The notes under the pieces are model-generated. The model searched no databases, had not been told where the DNA came from, and worked only from the letters and a program-made list of their open reading frames with translations. Positions 1-9,048 of a stretch of 64,000 bases of DNA are shown one piece after another. How positions within the stretch are numbered: the first letter of the stretch is position 1; every line of letters starts with the position of its first letter. The stretch is taken from positions 62,001 through 126,000 of the forward strand of contig JAIPBL010000004.1 of NCBI GenBank assembly GCA_021739645.1, given 5' to 3'. Origin of the DNA: Saprospiraceae bacterium. Lineage in GTDB: Bacteria; Bacteroidota; Bacteroidia; Chitinophagales; Saprospiraceae. A program made the position numbers and the translations under genes.

Positions 1-2
1 TA

Positions 3-545
3 AAATACAAGGGTTACAATGTTTATGACTATTTCAACAATGATATCAATTCGATTACACCAGACCCCAACAAAAAATTTGCATTCTTTACTGCCGACAA
101 CCAACCTTTGTCTGCCTTTCAGGGAAGAGACTACCTACCTAAAGCCACAGAAATGGCAGCTAAATTTTTACACCAGCGGAGCGAACTGGGTTTCTTTCTG
201 ATGGTAGAAAGCTCACAAATAGACTGGGCTTGCCATGCAAATCAAGTGCAACCATTATACGATGAGCTACAGGACTTCAACAAAACGATTGAGAATGTCC
301 TCCAATTTGCCAAAAAAAACGGCGAAACCTTGGTCATTGTCACAGCCGACCACGAGACGGGAGGGCTTGGGTTGAATCCTGGGAGCTCTAAAATGTTAGC
401 CCCAAAATTCACAACTAACGGGCACACCGCCACCATGGTTCCTGTGTTTGCTTTTGGCCCCAAGTCTGAACTTTTTAGGGGTATCTACGAAAACACTACA
501 TTGTACAATAAAATGCGCACAGCTTTTGGCTTTTCAGAAAATTGA
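3..545 (+). CDS. alkaline phosphatase, C-terminal part (gene cut by window start)
   Basis: This is the end of an alkaline phosphatase, a periplasmic or surface metalloenzyme that releases phosphate from monoesters. The reading frame is open to the first bases of the window, so the true start lies upstream; the ORF track start at 108 is only an internal Met. The segment VESSQIDWACHANQ matches the metal-site region of the family, VTADHETGG carries the Asp-His metal ligands, and NGHTATMVPVFAFGP holds the last conserved His. About 180 residues are visible. Family assignment is secure; substrate and subfamily are not visible. The next gene is 92 bases downstream on the same strand. Confidence 0.9.
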   Translation, partial: KYKGYNVYDYFNNDINSITPDPNKKFAFFTADNQPLSAFQGRDYLPKATEMAAKFLHQRSELGFFLMVESSQIDWACHANQVQPLYDELQDFNKTIENVLQFAKKNGETLVIVTADHETGGLGLNPGSSKMLAPKFTTNGHTATMVPVFAFGPKSELFRGIYENTTLYNKMRTAFGFSEN

Positions 546-637
546 GCTTTTTTTGGCTAATCATAGTCCTTATTTACATGTTTAAGTAACAGCTCGATTT
601 ATGAAACCTGGCTAAATTTCTACCAAAATAATAAAAA

Positions 638-1777
638 ATGACCGCTGAATTGATTGACAACCTGACGATGATTGAACAGAGCGCCAAGGATTTTGCCGAA
701 GCGTATATTAGACCCAATGTGATGGACTGGGATGAATCTCAGTTTTTCCCAATGGAAATGTTCCACAAAATGGGCAAATACGGTTTTCTAGGCATACTCG
801 TGCCTGAGAAGTATGGTGGAGTTGGCCTTGGCTATCAAGAATATATATCCATAGTTGTGGAGATTGGTAAGGTCTGTGGGTCTATCGGCCTATCAGTGGC
901 AGCACATAACTCGCTTTGCACTAATCATATTCTATCCTTCGGAAGCGAAGAACAAAAACAAAAGTACTTGCCCAAACTTGCCAGCGGGCAATGGATTGGT
1001 GCTTGGGGACTTACTGAACCAAATACTGGCAGCGATGCGGGCAGAATGAAATGTGTGGCCGTTCAGGATGGTGATCATTTTGTACTGAACGGTACCAAAA
1101 ATTTCATTACCCACGGTAAGTCAGGGCATGTTGCTGTGGTCATTGCTCGGACAGGGGAATTGCTGGACAGTCACGGCATGACCGCCTTTGTGGTGGAGCG
1201 TGGCACCCCGGGTTTTTCTGGAGGAAAAAAAGAAAACAAGCTCGGCATGCGTGCTAGCGAAACGGCTGAAATGATTTTTGACAATTGCCGAATTCACAAA
1301 AGCCAAATCCTTGGAGAAATTGGAGATGGTTTTGTTCAGTCTTTGAAAATACTTGATGGTGGCCGCATATCAATTGCAGCAGTTTCATTGGCTATAGCCA
1401 AAGGCGCTTACGAAGCGGCAGTTAAATATGCCCAAGAACGTGAGCAATTTGGCAAACCCATTGCTAGCTTCCAAGCCATCAGCTTTAAATTGGCTGACAT
1501 GGCCACAAAAATAGAAGCGGCGGAGCTGCTCACTCGCCAAGCTGCTGTGCTCAAAAACGCTGGGAAAAAATGCACCAAAGAGTCGGCGATGGCCAAGTAT
1601 TATGCTTCTGAAATCTGTTGCCAAGTAGCCAATGAAGCGGTACAAGTTTTTGGCGGCTATGGCTATACCAAGGATTTTCCGGTCGAAAAATTCTATCGTG
1701 ATGCCAAGCTTTGCACCATTGGTGAAGGGACTAGCGAGATACAGAAGGTGGTGATTGCGAGGGATATTTTGCGCTGA
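638..1777 (+). CDS. acyl-CoA dehydrogenase
   Basis: This FAD-dependent acyl-CoA dehydrogenase introduces a trans-2 double bond into acyl-CoA and passes electrons to an electron-transfer flavoprotein in beta-oxidation or branched-chain amino-acid breakdown. At 379 residues it has the usual family length. The N-terminal helical domain contains the [12 protein letters not shown] flavin/substrate segment, the middle domain is beta-rich, and the C-terminal helical domain ends with [17 protein letters not shown], where the Glu of EGTSEIQ is the usual catalytic base of short-chain and butyryl-type enzymes. The ATG at 638 follows an A-rich leader. It is most like the short-chain type, but chain-length preference cannot be read from sequence. 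It converges with the barrel gene downstream, leaving only two bases between the stops. Confidence 0.93.
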   Translation: MTAELIDNLTMIEQSAKDFAEAYIRPNVMDWDESQFFPMEMFHKMGKYGFLGILVPEKYGGVGLGYQEYISIVVEIGKVCGSIGLSVAAHNSLCTNHILSFGSEEQKQKYLPKLASGQWIGAWGLTEPNTGSDAGRMKCVAVQDGDHFVLNGTKNFITHGKSGHVAVVIARTGELLDSHGMTAFVVERGTPGFSGGKKENKLGMRASETAEMIFDNCRIHKSQILGEIGDGFVQSLKILDGGRISIAAVSLAIAKGAYEAAVKYAQEREQFGKPIASFQAISFKLADMATKIEAAELLTRQAAVLKNAGKKCTKESAMAKYYASEICCQVANEAVQVFGGYGYTKDFPVEKFYRDAKLCTIGEGTSEIQKVVIARDILR

Positions 1778-1779
1778 CT

Positions 1780-2484
1780 TTAAAAGTGATAGCTGGTGTC
1801 ATACCCAAAATAATAGGTCAATGAAAGCCCAACAAAAATGAATGGGTCATTCTTTTTGGGGTTTCCGTTCTTGCTGACACCGTCCAAATAGTCATTGAAA
1901 GTGACCCGCCAACCACCTTCCAGTGTAGCGATGTAACGCTCGCTAAAATCATATCGGAACCCTATTACTAAAGGTATGCTCATAGCCGTTGTGGTGCGCT
2001 GTGTCTCGGGGAAGAGTACCGCATCTTGAGGATGTTCCACATTTACCTTTGGATTGAAATTAATAAATCCTACGCCAGCGCCGAGGTAGGGCGAAATTTG
2101 GGGCTTGAATAGACCTCCATTATTTGCTCTCAGCTTTCCCCAAGGGTGATACTCGCCAACAAAAGTCAACTCAACCAAAAACGACTCGTAGCTCCAACCT
2201 CTGGAGTTCAAGCCAGGGTCTTTTGCGTTTTTGTCAGTTCCTGAAATTTTGCCATAAATAACGTGTCCTCTTACCTTCCATTTTTCGTTTAAATGGTAAC
2301 GTAGCAAGCCACCAAAGGCTGGGTTGAATTCGTTGATTTCAAAGATGTCATTCTCTGAAAGGTCGCCTTGGTAAACGACAAGACCACCGAAAAGGCCAGC
2401 TTCTAACGGGGATTGGGCGGAAAGCAGCTTGCCAAAAGCAAGAAAATAAAGACAAATGGTCAATTTGTGCATTTGCTGGGCCAT
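1780..2484 (-). CDS. DUF6089-like outer-membrane beta-barrel protein
   Basis: The protein has a signal peptide (about residues 1-23, ending LLSAQ) and then alternating aromatic and polar strands typical of an eight-stranded outer-membrane barrel. The motif AGLFGGLVVYQGDLSE with a later region of the GAGVGFINFNP type resembles the Bacteroidota DUF6089 family. The protein ends in an aromatic residue (SYHF), as expected for a barrel. Length is 234 residues; Met5 is an alternative start. Function is unknown; a structural or small-pore role is inference. It is divergent from the T9SS gene at 2887, with about 400 bases between them. Confidence 0.7.
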   Translation of the reverse strand: MAQQMHKLTICLYFLAFGKLLSAQSPLEAGLFGGLVVYQGDLSENDIFEINEFNPAFGGLLRYHLNEKWKVRGHVIYGKISGTDKNAKDPGLNSRGWSYESFLVELTFVGEYHPWGKLRANNGGLFKPQISPYLGAGVGFINFNPKVNVEHPQDAVLFPETQRTTTAMSIPLVIGFRYDFSERYIATLEGGWRVTFNDYLDGVSKNGNPKKNDPFIFVGLSLTYYFGYDTSYHF

Positions 2485-2886
2485 TGAGTTGAAGAAAGTG
2501 TTTGTTTGATTCTTGCTGCCAATTTTGAATCAAATCTAATCCAAGTTGCTAATATTTTGTCAGCAGCTTCAAAAAAACTATACTCAAGATTGTAACCCTT
2601 GCCTGATAATATCTAGCCCAGAATTTAATTTTAATTTAATCAAGAATGATCAAAAAATAGAAGGTTGACATTTACCTTTAACCTCGAAATAACACAGATT
2701 CTGCTAAACGAGGCCCATTTTTAAAACTTGATGGAAACGCTGATTGATTGAGCTAAAATTTTTCTCTTTTTCAGTTTGAAAGAACTACTTCTGATCTTGG
2801 CTGAAGCTGATGGTTAGGAGTGTTGGATACTACCCTGATATTGAATTACTCAGGGTATTTTTTGAACAAACACTAAAAATTTTGGT
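2485..2886. other. 402-base divergent intergenic region
   Basis: This A/T-rich gap separates two divergent genes. I see no convincing ORF. It contains runs such as AATTTAATTTTAATTTAATC but no full TTTG-N17-19-TAnnTTTG promoter on either strand. Its only clear structure is the terminator-shaped hairpin at 2831-2863 just before the T9SS gene. Confidence 0.6.
2831..2863 (+). terminator. terminator-like hairpin in the leader of the 2887 T9SS gene
   Basis: TACCCTGA (2831-2838) pairs perfectly with TCAGGGTA (2850-2857) across an 11-base loop and is followed by six T residues. It reads as a plus-strand intrinsic terminator, yet no plus-strand gene precedes it, and the next ATG lies only 23 bases downstream. 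It may therefore be an attenuator or the end of a short untranslated RNA. Confidence 0.5.
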
Positions 2887-3903
2887 ATGAAAATTTTTTA
2901 TCTATCATTTTGCCTCTGCTTATCAACTGCCTTTGTTTCAGCCCAAGAGAATGTTCCATTTTTATATACAGACCCTTGGGGAGCTCTTTCAATGTCAAAT
3001 GGCAATCTGACATCTAACAATGCAGAAAACTACAATTCAAATAATGAACATAGAATGGATCTAGCAGATCATTATGTACAATTGTTTCATCAAACACTAA
3101 GTTCTGGTACATTTCAAGTCAAATTGATTGCAAAAACTGGTGGAGGTACATGGGCTGGAACAATCTCACTTCAATCCTCTCCAGATGGTTCCACATGGAC
3201 AACCCTAACACCAACTATTACTACAATTGGAAATAACGGTTCATTTGTAACACCTTCTCGTGCTTTAAGTAGCGGTACTAAATATGTAAGAGTGTTCTAT
3301 ACAAGTAGAATCTCTGGCTCTAATATAGGCGTTGACGATTTTTCAGTTTCTGGCACACCGCTTCCTGTGGAACTCACACTTTTTAATGCATCAATCCAAG
3401 TTTATTCTAATGAATTATCTTGGCAAACCGCTTCCGAACTCAACAACTCCCACTTCTCCATCGAAAAAAGCACGAATGGGATGAACTATCGAGAAATTGG
3501 CATCGTCCAAGGCCACGGCACAAGCCTCGAAACCAACGAATACAATTTCATCGATGAATCACCAGCCAAAGGCACCAACTACTACCGCCTCAAGCAAGTG
3601 GATTTTGATGGCAATTTTGAATACTCCAAAATTGTCTCTGTATTTTTTGGAGAAACTAAAGGTCATGTTCAGCTTTTCCCCACCATCGCCTCCAATGAAG
3701 TTCAACTTCACTTTCCATCCCCAACTGATGATGAGGGCACTATTCAAATTTTTGATTACAATGGGAAACTGGTTAAGATGCTTGGTTTTGAACCAGAAAT
3801 GGAAGAAATGACCATTCCGACTGATGATTTGGCAAGGGGTACTTATTTGTTGAAAGTCAATAGCAGCAAGGTTTACGAGACGCTAAGGTTTATCAGGATT
3901 TGA
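2887..3903 (+). CDS. T9SS type A sorting-domain surface protein
   Basis: A secreted or cell-surface protein of 338 residues. It has a 20-residue signal peptide ending VSAQ. A beta-sandwich passenger (about 21-157) rich in Asn, Ser and Thr ends with the NIGVDDFSVSG motif common in Bacteroidota carbohydrate- or adhesin-like domains. The LPVELTLF linker starts near residue 159, and a type A C-terminal sorting domain ends ETLRFIRI. The domain directs export through the type IX secretion system and cell-surface attachment. The C-terminal 180 residues closely match the next gene's tail. The passenger is visibly more A/T-rich than the sorting module. The passenger's ligand is unknown. Confidence 0.85.
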   Translation: MKIFYLSFCLCLSTAFVSAQENVPFLYTDPWGALSMSNGNLTSNNAENYNSNNEHRMDLADHYVQLFHQTLSSGTFQVKLIAKTGGGTWAGTISLQSSPDGSTWTTLTPTITTIGNNGSFVTPSRALSSGTKYVRVFYTSRISGSNIGVDDFSVSGTPLPVELTLFNASIQVYSNELSWQTASELNNSHFSIEKSTNGMNYREIGIVQGHGTSLETNEYNFIDESPAKGTNYYRLKQVDFDGNFEYSKIVSVFFGETKGHVQLFPTIASNEVQLHFPSPTDDEGTIQIFDYNGKLVKMLGFEPEMEEMTIPTDDLARGTYLLKVNSSKVYETLRFIRI

Positions 3904-3973
3904 AATTAAGGTCATCTTGAATGCTAATCCGGCATTTAACACAAGCCGAAAGCGTAAATCAAAATGTTGATTT

Positions 3974-4010
3974 TCAAAACGGGTGACAATGAGATTGTCA
4001 CCCGTTTTGA
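3974..4010. terminator. 17-bp hairpin between the two T9SS genes
   Basis: A perfect 17-bp stem, TCAAAACGGGTGACAAT with its complement, closes on a three-base GAG loop. It lies 70 bases after the upstream stop and 15 bases before the next ATG. The T-run is only four residues (CGTTTTGA), so it may be a terminator, an mRNA-stabilising 3' hairpin or a leader element of the next gene. Confidence 0.65.
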
Positions 4011-4025
4011 GTAAGTATAAATCAA

Positions 4026-6629
4026 ATGGCTATGGAGAAATGGAGATTAGCTTTTAAAATATTTTTTGTATTACTACTGGTTGGAATCGGATGGCAAGCA
4101 GCTTTCGGACAAGCGACATTACCTGTAAACAGAACAAATTGGAATCCAGCATCTACCCCAACTGGTTGGACAGATTCAGGAACAGGCTATTACAATTCTA
4201 GTTTTGCATGTTCGGGTGATGATATGGGCAAATTAGATACTGATGGAGATTATTATCGAGTATATTTTGGAAGCGCCCCAGGTCAATTGTCTTATTATCT
4301 CAAAGCCACAGGAAGTTCGACCAGCACTTGTTTTGTAGAGGAATCGTCAAATGGTACAACTTGGAGCACCATCTTTAATCATACTTCACTTCCTACATCC
4401 TGTACACAATTTACCTTCAATCTAAATTCTACTTCACGTTATGTCAGGTGGACCTACTTTAAGACAAGTGAAAATCTAGGCCTTGATGATGTAAACATAG
4501 CAGTCGCAGTCTCACAAAATTATTATCGTTCGAAGCAGAGTGGGAATTGGTCTGACATTAATACTTGGGAATCTTCTCCAGACAATAGTACATGGTCTAA
4601 TGCAACAGTAACACCGACCAACACTGAGGCAACAATTACCATCCAAAGTGGTCATACTGTAACTATAACTACTGGTTCCTCCATAACTTTTGATGAGACA
4701 GTTATTCAAAATGGAGCCACTTTGCAACTTAACCAAGGTGTTACAGCAACCTTAGCGAACGGAGCTGGTGTTGACTTGGATTGTTCAGGGACATTTCTTA
4801 ATTCTGGAACTGTTACATGGAATACTGGTGTCACGATGAATATCCAATCTAGTGGGACTTATGTCCATAATACCGGGGCCTCCTCAACTAGCGCACTCAA
4901 TGTTACTACTTTTTCACCGGGTTGTACTTGGATTTATAGAGGTAGCACAGGTGCTACTCCTTCAGCAGCATTCAATGGGCGCACATACGAAAATCTTATC
5001 ATTGAAAGCAGTTCAGGAACTTATAACCTTATTATGAGTGGAGGACTTCCTTTAACAATTAATGGTGATTTTACGCTTGGTTCGGGTGTTACTATAATAA
5101 ATGACATGTCAAATATCAATGTATTTGCTGGCAATTTTACCAACAACGGCACAATTACAAATTCAACTAATACTCAAATTTATACTTTTACTGGGACTGG
5201 AAAAACAATAGAGGGCACGACTACCACCGCCTTTGAAACACTGACAGTGACCCCTAGTGCTTCCATCAGTTTGGGCAATAATATTTCTATCGCATCAGGG
5301 TTCACAGGCACTGTAAATGGCATATTAAATTGTAGCTACTACAGTATCGCTGGGGCTGGGGCCTTCACTTTGGCATCGGGTGCTACCATAATAACGGCAA
5401 ATGCATCCGGGATGTCGGGGACAGTAACCACCACCACCAAATCATTCAGTTCATCTGCCAATTATGAATTTCAAGGTGCATCAACGGGGACTTTCGCCAC
5501 AACACCAAACAGCTTGACTGTAAATAATCTAATCATAAACAATTCGGGCGTCGTCACTTCACTAGGACAAAACCTTACAGTTGGAGGGTCTCTGAGCTTG
5601 ACATCAGGAATGTTCAACTTGAACGATTTTGTACTAGTAGCCAATACAATTGCAAACCCACCAGGTTGGGGAAGCAGCACTTCTAATTACATTATTGCTG
5701 AAAGCACTGGTACCTTGCAAAGGACGCTCACGGGCGGGAACAATCCTGTTTTTCCAATAGGCACTTCCACGCTGTACATGCCATGCCAGTTAAACGGCAC
5801 AGGTACTTTCAATATCAACATTTCCATCACTAGTCCAGGACTCTCAAACCCATCAAATGCCTTACCTAATCAGTGGAATATTACTGGTTCAGGTACTTTA
5901 GGGATGGATTTTCAGTGGCCAAGTTTTGTATTTGGTTCATCTGCTTATTTGTTCAAATACTTTGGCAGCAATTGGTCATCTGTTGGTGGTCCTGTTACGG
6001 TAGGCGGTTCAAATCCTGGGCCTTATACAGTTTCGTTTTCAGGTATAAGTTGTTGCTCCGGTTTCACGGTTGGCGCAGAGAGTGCTTTGCCCGTTGAATT
6101 GGTAAGCTTTTATGGCAAATTGGAAGAAAGCAAAGCCGTCCTCACCTGGCAAACCACCTCCGAACTCAACAACTCCCACTTCGCTATAGAAAAAAGTGCC
6201 AACGGCAGACCATTCTATGAAATCGGAACCGTACAAGGCCAAGGAACCAGCTACGAAATAAACGACTACACCTTCACTGACGCATCCCCTGCCCATGGCC
6301 TCAACTACTACCGCCTCAAACAAGTGGATTTCGATGGCAACTTTGAATATAGCAAGGTCGTCTCCGTAAACTTCAAGGATGTGAAAGGACAAGTTCAGCT
6401 TTACCCAACCATAGCCTCCGACGAAATCCATGTAAGCTTCTCAGCCCCAACGAGTGAAACTGGAATCGTTCAGGTTTTCGACCAAAGCGGCAATCTGGTG
6501 AAGCAGATAAACCTTGATTCCGAAATCGGTGGCTTGCCAATATCTGTGGAGGAATTTCAGCGTGGTGTCTATTTTGTAAGCGTCCAAAACGGGCAGCTGT
6601 TCGAGACTCTGCGGTTCATAAAACAATAG
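4026..6629 (+). CDS. large T9SS-exported surface protein
   Basis: An 867-residue exported protein. It has a signal peptide of about 29 residues ending AAFGQ. Its first domain ends LGLDDVNIAV, as in the preceding gene. Next comes a long Ser/Thr/Asn-rich region starting YRSKQSGNWSDINTW with many short strand repeats (GATLQLNQG, SGTFLNSGTVTW), which looks like a beta-solenoid or G8-like adhesin stalk. The LPVELVSF linker starts near residue 691 and is followed by a type A C-terminal sorting domain ending ETLRFIKQ. No catalytic motif is apparent, so an adhesive or structural role is inferred. Met3 is an alternative start. The C-terminal module is paralogous to that of the gene at 2887. Confidence 0.85.
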   Translation: MAMEKWRLAFKIFFVLLLVGIGWQAAFGQATLPVNRTNWNPASTPTGWTDSGTGYYNSSFACSGDDMGKLDTDGDYYRVYFGSAPGQLSYYLKATGSSTSTCFVEESSNGTTWSTIFNHTSLPTSCTQFTFNLNSTSRYVRWTYFKTSENLGLDDVNIAVAVSQNYYRSKQSGNWSDINTWESSPDNSTWSNATVTPTNTEATITIQSGHTVTITTGSSITFDETVIQNGATLQLNQGVTATLANGAGVDLDCSGTFLNSGTVTWNTGVTMNIQSSGTYVHNTGASSTSALNVTTFSPGCTWIYRGSTGATPSAAFNGRTYENLIIESSSGTYNLIMSGGLPLTINGDFTLGSGVTIINDMSNINVFAGNFTNNGTITNSTNTQIYTFTGTGKTIEGTTTTAFETLTVTPSASISLGNNISIASGFTGTVNGILNCSYYSIAGAGAFTLASGATIITANASGMSGTVTTTTKSFSSSANYEFQGASTGTFATTPNSLTVNNLIINNSGVVTSLGQNLTVGGSLSLTSGMFNLNDFVLVANTIANPPGWGSSTSNYIIAESTGTLQRTLTGGNNPVFPIGTSTLYMPCQLNGTGTFNINISITSPGLSNPSNALPNQWNITGSGTLGMDFQWPSFVFGSSAYLFKYFGSNWSSVGGPVTVGGSNPGPYTVSFSGISCCSGFTVGAESALPVELVSFYGKLEESKAVLTWQTTSELNNSHFAIEKSANGRPFYEIGTVQGQGTSYEINDYTFTDASPAHGLNYYRLKQVDFDGNFEYSKVVSVNFKDVKGQVQLYPTIASDEIHVSFSAPTSETGIVQVFDQSGNLVKQINLDSEIGGLPISVEEFQRGVYFVSVQNGQLFETLRFIKQ

Positions 6630-6653
6630 AAAAAGCCGTTGGCCTCTTGGAAT

Positions 6654-6696
6654 AAAGCGGGACATCTTCGAAATTTTTCAAAGATGTCCCGCTTTT
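6654..6696. terminator. intrinsic terminator after the 867-residue T9SS gene
   Basis: AAAGCGGGACATCTT (6654-6668) pairs perfectly with AAGATGTCCCGCTTT (6681-6695) around a 12-base loop. The stem is A/T-closed, giving T-runs on both strands, so it can act in either direction. Confidence 0.85.
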
Positions 6697-6916
6697 AGTT
6701 TGGTAAAACCGCAGCTGTTTTTACCTTTGGGCTTCTTCTTTAACCTACCTACAAGTTTATTCCCATAACATCTTCTTTGTCAATCATTTGTACTATGGAT
6801 ACACTACTTCGTATTGAATCGAGGAGGCTATCCTGAATACCGGTTTATATCGGCGGCTGCTCCCAAAGCAGTGACCTGCCAACAAGTTCACGCTCTTTTT
6901 TTTCTTTTTTATTCTT

Positions 6917-8629
6917 TCAATATCCACATGTGTGGTCATCTGGATTTCGGTTGTCCCCGACGCCTTGGAGTTTGCCGTCGGGGAGTACCATTACCGCTTT
7001 GATGAGTGCCATACGGCCCACATTTTCCAGTTTGTGGCCCATTGCCCAAAGCTGCTTACGCACAGTAGTATCAATTGCAGCTTCTTCACAGGTTATTACA
7101 TCTGGTAACCATTGATGGTGAAACCGTGGCGCCCAAACCGCCTCGTCCAACGTCATCCCATAATCTGTAACGCCGAGCAGGGTTTGCAGAACAGCCGTAA
7201 TAATGGTCGAGCCACCCGGCGCACCCAACACCATAAACAACTTGCCATCCTTCTCAACTACAGTAGGTGTCATGGAACTCAGCATCCGTTTGCCCGGCTG
7301 AATGGCATTTGCCTCCGCTCCAACCAAGCCGAAATAGTTGGGCACACCCGGCTTGGCACTGAAATCGTCCATCTCATCATTTAAGAAAAAACCGGCACCT
7401 TTTACAATGACCTTAGAGCCGTAGTTCAAATTCAATGTAGTGGTGACAGACACCGCATTGCCTTCAGCGTCCACGATTGAAGTGTGCGTGGTCTCAAACG
7501 TTTCTACCCCAATTCTCACAGCTGGCCCAAGTACCCCACTAGACGTCGCTTTTATTGAATCAAAATCTGACATCTTTTGAACCAAATACGTAGAATCCAT
7601 CAGGGAATCCACGGGTACAGGATAAAAGTCGGCGTCGCCAAGGTGCTTTGCCCGGTCGGCGTAAGCCCTCCGCTCAGCCTCTACAATGGCGTGGACAGAT
7701 TTTGCCGATTGAAAACCATATTCGGCTAGCGGAAACTTTTCCAGCATGGTCAGTATCTGCATCAGCACCACTCCCCCACTCGATGGCGGTGGCATCGTGA
7801 TGATTCGATAGTTTTTGTATTTCCCAATAATTGGGGTGCGCCATTTCGCTTCGTAATTCTTTAGGTCTTCCAAGGTGATTAGCCCGCCTCCCCGTTTCAT
7901 TTCTCCCACGATTTCATCGGCAGTTTCACCTTCGTAAAACCCGGCTGCCCCCTTGTCCCGTATCAGTTCGAGCGTATGAGCAAGGTCAGGTTGAACCAAC
8001 AAATCGTTCATTTTCCAAACTTCCTCCCGCACGAAAGGCCTTGCATCCGGGTTCATTTTCTGAAATTGCTCCTTGTACTCGTTCAGCCGATTGGCCTCCG
8101 ACTCCGTGAGTGCAAATCCTTTGGAAGCCAGTCGAATGGCAGGTGCCAGGATTTTCCCCCAATCTTTGAGCTTACTGTATTTTTTGAATGCCAGCTCCAT
8201 GCCGGCCACCGTACCCGGCACGCCCACAGACAGGTGGCCTTCTTTGCTCACGTTTTCCAGCACATTGCCCTCACCATCGAGGTACATGTCACGGAAAGAT
8301 GCAGCCGGCGCTTTTTCACGGTAATCCAACGCATCGGATGTGCCATCATTCAACCGGATCACCATGAACCCACCGCCACCAATATTCCCCGCACGAGGGT
8401 ACACCACGGCAAGTGCAAACTGTGTAGCAATGGCAGCATCCACCGCATTTCCTCCCGCTAGGAGAATTTCCTTGCCGACCATGGCCGCCAAAGGGTGCTC
8501 CGCCACCACCATCACCGAGTCCTCCACCGCATTTTGAACTATTTCGTAAGGCGGTTTTGGCTGTGAAAACTTGCAGGCATTTGAAATTAGAATTAATGAA
8601 AATATGCAAAAAATGATACTCCGTTTCAT
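6917..8629 (-). CDS. ggt: gamma-glutamyltransferase, predicted lipoprotein
   Basis: Gamma-glutamyltranspeptidase hydrolyses glutathione or transfers its gamma-glutamyl group; it is an Ntn-type enzyme that cuts itself into two subunits. The ETTHTSIVD segment carries the threonine that becomes the new N-terminus of the small subunit. PPPSSGGVVLMQ, LSSMTPTVV and LGAPGGSTIITAV are further family motifs. I chose the Met at 8629 because it begins MKRSIIF and leads into the lipobox LISNAC; the ORF-track start 20 residues upstream would bury that signal. Length is then 570 residues, usual for the family. The cysteine suggests anchoring to a periplasm-facing membrane. Confidence 0.95.
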   Translation of the reverse strand: MKRSIIFCIFSLILISNACKFSQPKPPYEIVQNAVEDSVMVVAEHPLAAMVGKEILLAGGNAVDAAIATQFALAVVYPRAGNIGGGGFMVIRLNDGTSDALDYREKAPAASFRDMYLDGEGNVLENVSKEGHLSVGVPGTVAGMELAFKKYSKLKDWGKILAPAIRLASKGFALTESEANRLNEYKEQFQKMNPDARPFVREEVWKMNDLLVQPDLAHTLELIRDKGAAGFYEGETADEIVGEMKRGGGLITLEDLKNYEAKWRTPIIGKYKNYRIITMPPPSSGGVVLMQILTMLEKFPLAEYGFQSAKSVHAIVEAERRAYADRAKHLGDADFYPVPVDSLMDSTYLVQKMSDFDSIKATSSGVLGPAVRIGVETFETTHTSIVDAEGNAVSVTTTLNLNYGSKVIVKGAGFFLNDEMDDFSAKPGVPNYFGLVGAEANAIQPGKRMLSSMTPTVVEKDGKLFMVLGAPGGSTIITAVLQTLLGVTDYGMTLDEAVWAPRFHHQWLPDVITCEEAAIDTTVRKQLWAMGHKLENVGRMALIKAVMVLPDGKLQGVGDNRNPDDHTCGY

Positions 8630-8744
8630 GTTGGTATGGTAGTTGGTAAGTATTACAATGAAGTTGAATTGAATTATTTTATCAAGCAATTCCTTCGAGA
8701 GGCCATGCTAAAAACTGCTTGTTCCCTCGCACTTGAAACACAAT

Positions 8745-8966
8745 TCATCGGGATGCTCGGCACGGCATCCCCCCGCTGTAATGGCTCCCGATGACATTTT
8801 TTTTGAGATAAATTGGTCTCCCGTTTTTTTGAACACCAAAATCTCAAAAAGAATATTCCAAAAATTTCAAAGACAACCCGCAACGGTTGCAGAGACTTTC
8901 AAAGTTTGGTTAATTATTTTCATGGTTATGTTGTCGTGCCATCCTAGTTGATGGCACTTTTTTTTT
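8745..8966 (+). ncRNA. candidate structured RNA or leader between ggt and purB
   Basis: Between divergent ggt and purB lie successive hairpins: TCATCGGGA/TCCCGATGA (8745-8794, followed by T8); TGAGAT/ATCTCA enclosing TTGGT/ACCAA (8804-8846); CAACC/GGTTG near 8875-8890; and the terminator at 8936-8957. The T-runs after the first and last point to plus-strand transcription, although no plus-strand protein gene precedes them. The 72-codon ORF here does not look protein-like. I see no RNase P, tmRNA or SRP signature. It could be an unrecognised small RNA, but I found no promoter motif. Confidence 0.3.
8936..8966 (+). terminator. plus-strand intrinsic terminator upstream of purB
   Basis: GTGCCATC (8936-8943) pairs with GATGGCAC (8950-8957) around six bases and is followed by nine T residues. 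It is a textbook terminator, yet lies over 80 bases before the purB start with no plus-strand gene before it. Confidence 0.8.
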
Positions 8967-9023
8967 GTCGAAATCGCAACCAAACGTCCACTACCCGCCG
9001 TCCAACGTCCACCGATTTATTGC

Positions 9024-9031
9024 TACCTTTG
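9024..9031 (+). promoter_or_regulatory. purB promoter -7 element (TACCTTTG)
   Basis: TACCTTTG fits the Bacteroidota -7 consensus TAnnTTTG and lies 17 bases before the ATG at 9049. No TTTG lies at the matching upstream spacing. Its position inside the longer ORF-track reading frame argues for the later start codon. Confidence 0.55.
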
Positions 9032-9048
9032 CGCAAAACGAACTGCCA

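Noticed and set aside
6697-6916. Small gene downstream of the T9SS terminator
   Set aside because: ORFs here (for example 6814-7002) run into the 3' end of ggt and lack any recognisable composition; nothing else is seen in this gap.
8733-8951. 72-codon plus-strand ORF between ggt and purB
   Set aside because: It runs through two hairpins and its translation has no protein-like pattern or start signal.
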